In this document: positions 45,550 to 64,000 of the stretch, piece after piece
How positions within the stretch are numbered: the first letter of the stretch is position 1
Layout of the letters: every line of letters begins with the position of its first letter
From: Diplosphaera chodatii
Taxonomy: Eukaryota; Chlorophyta; Trebouxiophyceae; Prasiolales; Stichococcaceae
Assembly (NCBI GenBank): GCA_032358165.1
Contig: JAALGY010000037.1
Span: 1,483,064-1,547,063 of the forward strand
Reading direction: 5' to 3'
DNA: 64,000 bases
Position numbers and translations under genes: made by a program
Notes under the pieces: model-generated
Seen by the model: the letters and a program-made list of their open reading frames with translations, nothing else
The model's database searches: none
What the model was told of the DNA's origin: nothing

Positions 45550-46566
45550 CGATCTCACGCCATCTGGCGCAGAGTAACCCAGCCGATTATTTTTCAAGAA
45601 AAGCTGACGACGTGGTTCAGATAAACCGTATGCTGCGGCGGCTGTGGCAGGCGCAGGCCACCATTCATGCTGCACAGCAGCGTTATGCATGCCCTTTTGG
45701 ACCTGAAGCACGGTCATTGAGCGCCGCACAAGTATGATGTGACGAAGTGCTTGGATCTGCTTTCTATTCTTCATGCCTGTGCTTGCTCCTGTATGTGTGC
45801 GCACACCACGCCATGGTCGCCAACTAAAGGCACAAATGCTGGCCTTTGGACAAGTGCAAACATGCTGTAATCTGACTTGCCAGCTTACTTTTCGCCACCA
45901 TGATTGAACAAGTCCGAGACCAGGCGGCATCTGTGCAGTTTCAACCAGTGCCCACAGGACACGGGCCAGACGCCCATAGCCTCGACATGCTGTGCGTGCT
46001 GCGTCGGGGACGCTGCAGCTGATGATCACACTGGTCGGGCTCAGCACTGCACTATAGCCTGATTTGACAGTAGATATGCAGTCAGCTTAGCCACCTGTGC
46101 ATTACAGCATTGCGTCGTCAGTTGCAGCTGTAGGTCGAGTAGGTTGGTCTCCAGTGCACCTGCCATCCCTGTTCCGACATCAACCTGCCATGCTACTCTG
46201 CGCTTGTGTGAATTGTTTCACGCATAGCATCGGCTGGTATGTCATTAATTTCTCAAGCTTGAGGCCTGGGCAGCCATTGCGGCACCACTGTGTGCTTTCA
46301 GCAGCGGCTGATGCTGCTGTCGCTCCTGTGGCATGACAGTCGCAGAGAGACCGCCATGTGATGTGCATGGCGCCTCGTGAGCCCCGAGAATGCAAATTCG
46401 AGAAGCGAGGGCGGCTGACATTTCACCAGCAACGGCCGCCGCCAACAGGGACTATGGTGCGCATGTGATCAGTGCCAGTGCCAAGTGTTTCGGAGTATCA
46501 CAAATCTCGATGTGCAGCTGCTGCAGCGGTGAGATAGTGGTCAGATAGCTGACGTCTGGCTCTCAG
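45550..46566. other. Region between the RVSF-motif gene and the polymerase
   Basis: About 1 kb without a clear coding block. The frame RLCLHHSRVQSQLVLVADDL at about 45497-45560 and the frame INRMLRRLWQAQATIHAAQQ near 45620 look protein-like but could not be joined in phase. It holds the 3' end of one gene and possibly the 5' end of the next, or an intron if they are one gene. Confidence 0.4.
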
Positions 46567-60613
<14,047 letters not shown>

Positions 60614-61256
60614 TCCGGGAAATGCAAACTGCGTGCTGACGACCGGCAGCAAGGCCTAGCTTGTAGAGTAGATAGCAGCACCTTCAGCTCCTGCAAAACA
60701 TATGCTGGTGCATCAGCTGCCACTGACCTGGTGACATTCCAGAACTTCAGCATGTAGAGATGAGGCGCCCAAACCGCCTGGTGTATCCTAGCAGTGTCCT
60801 GTTAGTAGCAGCATTTCTGTCTTGCAGCATGGGGTTACACCGAAGTTCTCACTGTGGTTTCGATCGTGTAGACTGTGCAGATGCGCTAACGAAGTTCGCA
60901 ATGACAGACACGACGGCCCTTGCAGCGTTAGGCGCTGCTAGATACGGGCTTCTGTCAGAGGCAGAGCAGCAACCTGCCAGCATGTAGAAGAGCACCCAAA
61001 AAAAGACAGAAAGCCATTTCAACAATGTGCAAATGAGGAAACTTGTGCATACGCTGACGTTGCCAGCGTCGCCCAAATCTCTGCACCGAGTCTACATTGC
61101 ACGCTACAATCTGAGACCGCTCTGACAATTGTGAATGACTACTGTCCACAAGCCTGCCCATGTGTAGGCTGCCGACAGCGCGGGCGGCTGCTGTGCCAGC
61201 GCCATGAGCTGCTCAACGAGGCCCGGCACCTGCGCCGGTGCGAGCCGCAATGCTGC
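60614..61256. other. Intergenic between convergent genes
   Basis: It lies between the stop of polymerase theta (+) and the last readable codon of the ADP-ribosylglycohydrolase remnant (-). A short plus-strand frame at 60760 looks signal-peptide-like but has no support. Nothing else was recognised. Confidence 0.45.
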
Positions 61257-63423
61257 CTAATGCCGCCGCCGCTGCCTGATGCCGCCGCCGCTGCTGTGTA
61301 GCTGGTGGTGCCCAGGCTGTGCGCCAGGGTGCTGGGATGCCGTGTGCCGTGTGCCGCCGCCGCTGCTGTGCAGTGCCCCAATCATGGTGCCCACAATGGC
61401 TGCAGATGCAGGGCGTGGGTCATCAGCAGGATCTGCCATGAGTCATTCAACAGATCGAACTTGACAGGCAGCTGTGCCTCGTTGCATCGTATGTAGCAGC
61501 CAGCACTGCAGAGAGCAGAAACTCTCTAAAACAGTGCTTCTGGCAGCCTTCACCTGCGCTGGTGTTGGTGTCGCCGCCATGCAGCAGGACGGGCTCGATG
61601 GCGCCCTCAACACTGCGCTCCCGCCGCAGCAACCTGTGCGGATACAATAGCGTCACGTCAGAATGCGATGGCTGGGCGTAGGCAGCAAGTCTGTATCATT
61701 GCACCCGAAGTCTCTCTGCACAGCAGATGTTGCGAATGCACTGATTCCCTGAGCACATCAGACCCTGAGTGTCCTTCAGTCTGCCGCTGCCAGAGGCCCA
61801 ACTAGTGCACAGCTCAGGGCAAGCAGCCAGCCAAGCGGCGTTGGAAACAAGCATGCCCGTTGCAGGCTGCTGCCACCTGCGCTGCACAAGGTGCACATCC
61901 ATGCCGAACGCTGCTCACCTGAAGGCGTGCACCCATGCCCAGCGCACAAAGCCGATTTGCGAGGTGCAGGCTGGCCCAGCGCCAAGCTTCCTGGACTCCC
62001 GCTGCCAGCCGCGCACCTCCCCCGCAGGCGTGCAACCAGATTCAGGCGTCTGCGGCGGCAGCCGCGCCAGCGGCATTGCGCGGCCCTGGCGACCAGAGCT
62101 GCCAGCGTGATGACATACGCAGCGCACGCATCCTGCAACAGGCATACCCGAGGTTGATAGCTGATCGCTGTGCAGCCTCTGTTGAATGGCACATGCAGAG
62201 CGACTGCAGGTGCATGAGCATGTTGTGTTGGCTGCAGTGCTCAGCGACGCGGAACGGGAGAGCACCTGGCAGGCCTGATTTGGATTGGTCAGGCGGCAGT
62301 CTGCCTGCGCGGCCGCCGGCACCTGCTGCACGTCAAGACGGTGGCCCCAAACCGCCAGCGGCGCACACAGCATCAGGCAGCCGTTCGACTTCGACTCCTG
62401 GTTGCGCTGCATGGGTGCAGTCTGGTGTCAGTATCTTGGACCGTTTGCAGTGTTTGCATAGTCAGTGCGACACCTGCCAATGAGCCAGGTACCTTTTCAG
62501 CGGCTGCTTCGATGGCTTGCGCGACTGCTGCGCGACTGCTGCGTCACCGTCGCCCCGCTCCACGACCACAGTGCCAAGCTGGAAGGCTTTCATCGTGGTG
62601 TTGCCTGCAGGCAGATGCAGAGAATGCGCTGGTATGCAGCAGGAGATGCTTAAACTGGCATGCTGCACTACTGGACTAGCCCAAGACTCTTCACATCTGA
62701 GTGCATCGGACTGCCGGGCAGCAGTTGGCAATCACCGATGTCAGGGGCCGAGCGGGTCTGCCAGCCAGGCTGCATACTGCGCTGCCACGGCGGCTGCTGG
62801 AAAGTCTGGCGGCTGCGCGGTGGCTAGCCCGCATGCCAGGCACAGCGCCAGCTCGCTGCCCGTCCGTGACCTGCCCAGGGCCCACGCTGTGGGTGCCGCC
62901 ACCAAAAAAATGTCAGAGCATGCCGCACCTGCGGCACACGCCATGATCAGCTTGCTGCCGCGTGGGTCGCGACGCCACAAATTCGTGCATTGACGGCCAG
63001 CAGGTGTTCCGGGTTCAGCAAAGGCTTTCACTGTACCAAAGCTTCACCCACCTCGCCTGCTGATACATTTTGCTGGAACTCCAGCACTGCACCTGCGCAG
63101 TTGAGTGCCCTCTCAGACACGACACGCGAAGCTGCACGCTGGATGCTGACTGCCGTGGTGGGTGCTTTGTGAAGCGTGGCTTCGATGGGTGTCGCATGTC
63201 AGGCATGCTGCCGCTGTGGTCGCGGCAGTGACACAATGCACCAAGGCTGACAGCTCGGAGTCCGTTTCTACCTGCTGCGTCGGCCACCAGGCACCCCAGC
63301 AGCGCGCCGAGTGCCGCGTCGCCGACCCTCCGGGCATTGGCAGCGCCGCGGCGCTGCCGAGGGTGCAGTTCCGCTGCCGTGCCGCAGGTCCCAGCCGTGG
63401 TGCTGCTTGATCGCAGCTCGAGC
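61257..63423 (-). pseudogene. ADP-ribosylglycohydrolase (ARH/DraG family), frameshifted remnant
   Basis: The family removes ADP-ribose from proteins using two metal ions. Minus-strand blocks are RRVGDAALGALLGCLVADAA (exon 63423-63272), GAVLEFQQNVSAGE (63092-63052), VRHALT then GGGTHSVGPGQVTDG then SELALCLACGLA then SAPDIG (exon 62928-62736), GNTTMKAFQLG (from 62604), QESKSNGCLMLCAPLAVWGH (about 62380), ACAAYVITLAALVAR (about 62130), EVRGWQRES and TSQIGFVRWAWVHAF (about 62015-61915), EGAIEPVLLHGGDTNTSA (about 61600-61560), and AIVGTMIGALHS (about 61410-61375), with a stop at 61257-61259. The frame changes at A7 (62904-62910), at CCC (62859-62861), near 62754-62756, at an exact 11-bp tandem duplication (62521-62542), and twice near 62060-62090. 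The metal-site GGDTDT reads GGDTNT. Introns remain in place, so it is not a retrocopy. Sequence errors could explain some but not all of this. Confidence 0.72.
62521..62542 (+). repeat. 11-bp exact tandem duplication inside a coding exon
   Basis: GCGACTGCTGC is present twice head to tail at 62521-62531 and 62532-62542, within the exon that follows the GNTTMKAF block of the ADP-ribosylglycohydrolase remnant. With only one copy, the frame would run AAVAQAIEAAAEK into the next exon in phase, so the duplication itself breaks the frame. Confidence 0.9.
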
Positions 63424-64000
63424 TGCAATCTGGCTGATGTCTGTGTTGTGCCATGCGCAAACTCAGGGTCAGCACTGGCTGAAAGATGAAAGTCGAAAGC
63501 ACGAACGCATGGCGCCCTCGATCAGGAGGCAGCCAGCGTAACTAGAGCGATGGCTATCCCGACTCGCAGCTTGATGGACTCGAGAAGTCCCAGGCCCCAA
63601 TTACTCATCACAGCGACGGCGTCACAGGGTGGCCACTGGCTCCAGTGGGCAAGCCCTGGCAACCGATCCAAGAACGAAAAAGTCATTGTGATCCACTCAT
63701 CCAGTGGAAATTCAGTAGGGATCCAATAGGAGTCTCGTCGCAGGTTAAACCGATCCGGCCCAACACCCCAAGGTAGTGTATGATCTGCGGTGTAGGCCTT
63801 TTACGCTGGCACGCGTGGGGAAGTGTCTTCTGTAAATCCACAGCGCCCCGCACAGGTCGCGCGGACGCCCAGGACGACTGCTGCACTAGGGATTTGCTCA
63901 GAACGGGCCAGATAATACCGTAGCGGCAGGGCCCACTGCCCAGGCGGTTTGAGCACGGGGTCAAATCACTCACTACTGGATTGACCCCCTCGTCGTGCAC
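63424..64000. other. Window end, nothing assigned
   Basis: It should contain the missing 5' end of the glycohydrolase remnant, then sequence of different character. From about 63540 the DNA lacks the CAG/GCTG-rich texture of the rest of the window. A minus-strand frame of 105 codons (63683 to the window edge) is open but was not recognised. Confidence 0.4.

Noticed and set aside
60760..60987. Signal-peptide-like 75-codon frame just after polymerase theta
   Set aside because: It is short, unconserved in appearance and within the likely 3' untranslated region.

Overview
The window looks like nuclear DNA of a green alga (Chlorophyta, probably trebouxiophyte-like). The genes are GC-rich and very intron-dense, with donors mostly GTGAG/GTGCG/GTGGG and acceptors mostly GCAG. 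The proteins are plant-type: LSM6, RUS/DUF647, a STE1-like sterol desaturase, CPEP phosphonomutase-like and a TEBICHI-like DNA polymerase theta. Introns carry CCCTAAA, the Arabidopsis-type telomere heptamer. The organism call is inference. There are no operons. Genes were rebuilt by reading conserved protein blocks, placing GT/AG sites at their edges and checking that intron phases add up. No gene has transcript support here.

Layout: SPT4 (+, 0.95-1.9 kb); an FAD-dependent monooxygenase, copy 1 (+, 3.1-7.7); NOC4 (-, 8.5-12.7); LSM6 (-, 13.4-14.1); a CPEP mutase / isocitrate lyase-family enzyme (+, 15.0-17.9); a small secreted LEA-like protein (-, 18.3-18.7); a sterol C-5 desaturase (+, 19.7-21.5); a PP2C phosphatase with a large insertion (+, 22.2-27.0); a doubtful small gene (+, 28.3-28.8); an unrecognised protein with ubiquitin-like segments (+, 28.8-32.1); the FAD monooxygenase copy 2, inverted (-, 33.5-37.4); a RUS/DUF647 protein (-, 38.5-41.3); an unrecognised low-complexity protein with an RVSF motif (+, 42.6-45.5); DNA polymerase theta with helicase and polymerase halves (+, 46.6-60.6); and a decayed ADP-ribosylglycohydrolase (-, 61.3-63.4).

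Most genes are unrelated housekeeping functions: transcription elongation, 40S ribosome assembly, U6/mRNA-decay Lsm ring, sterol synthesis, phosphatase signalling and microhomology-mediated end joining. The most unusual feature of the window is structural. At least four genes (SPT4, FAD copy 1, PP2C, POLQ) carry partial tandem copies of their own exons in neighbouring introns or flanks, often with the splice site. Other points of interest are the inverted FAD monooxygenase pair, the multi-frameshift ADP-ribosylglycohydrolase with an exact 11-bp tandem duplication, the ubiquitin-like-segment protein with an apparent GC-AG intron, and the long disordered N-terminus of the polymerase.
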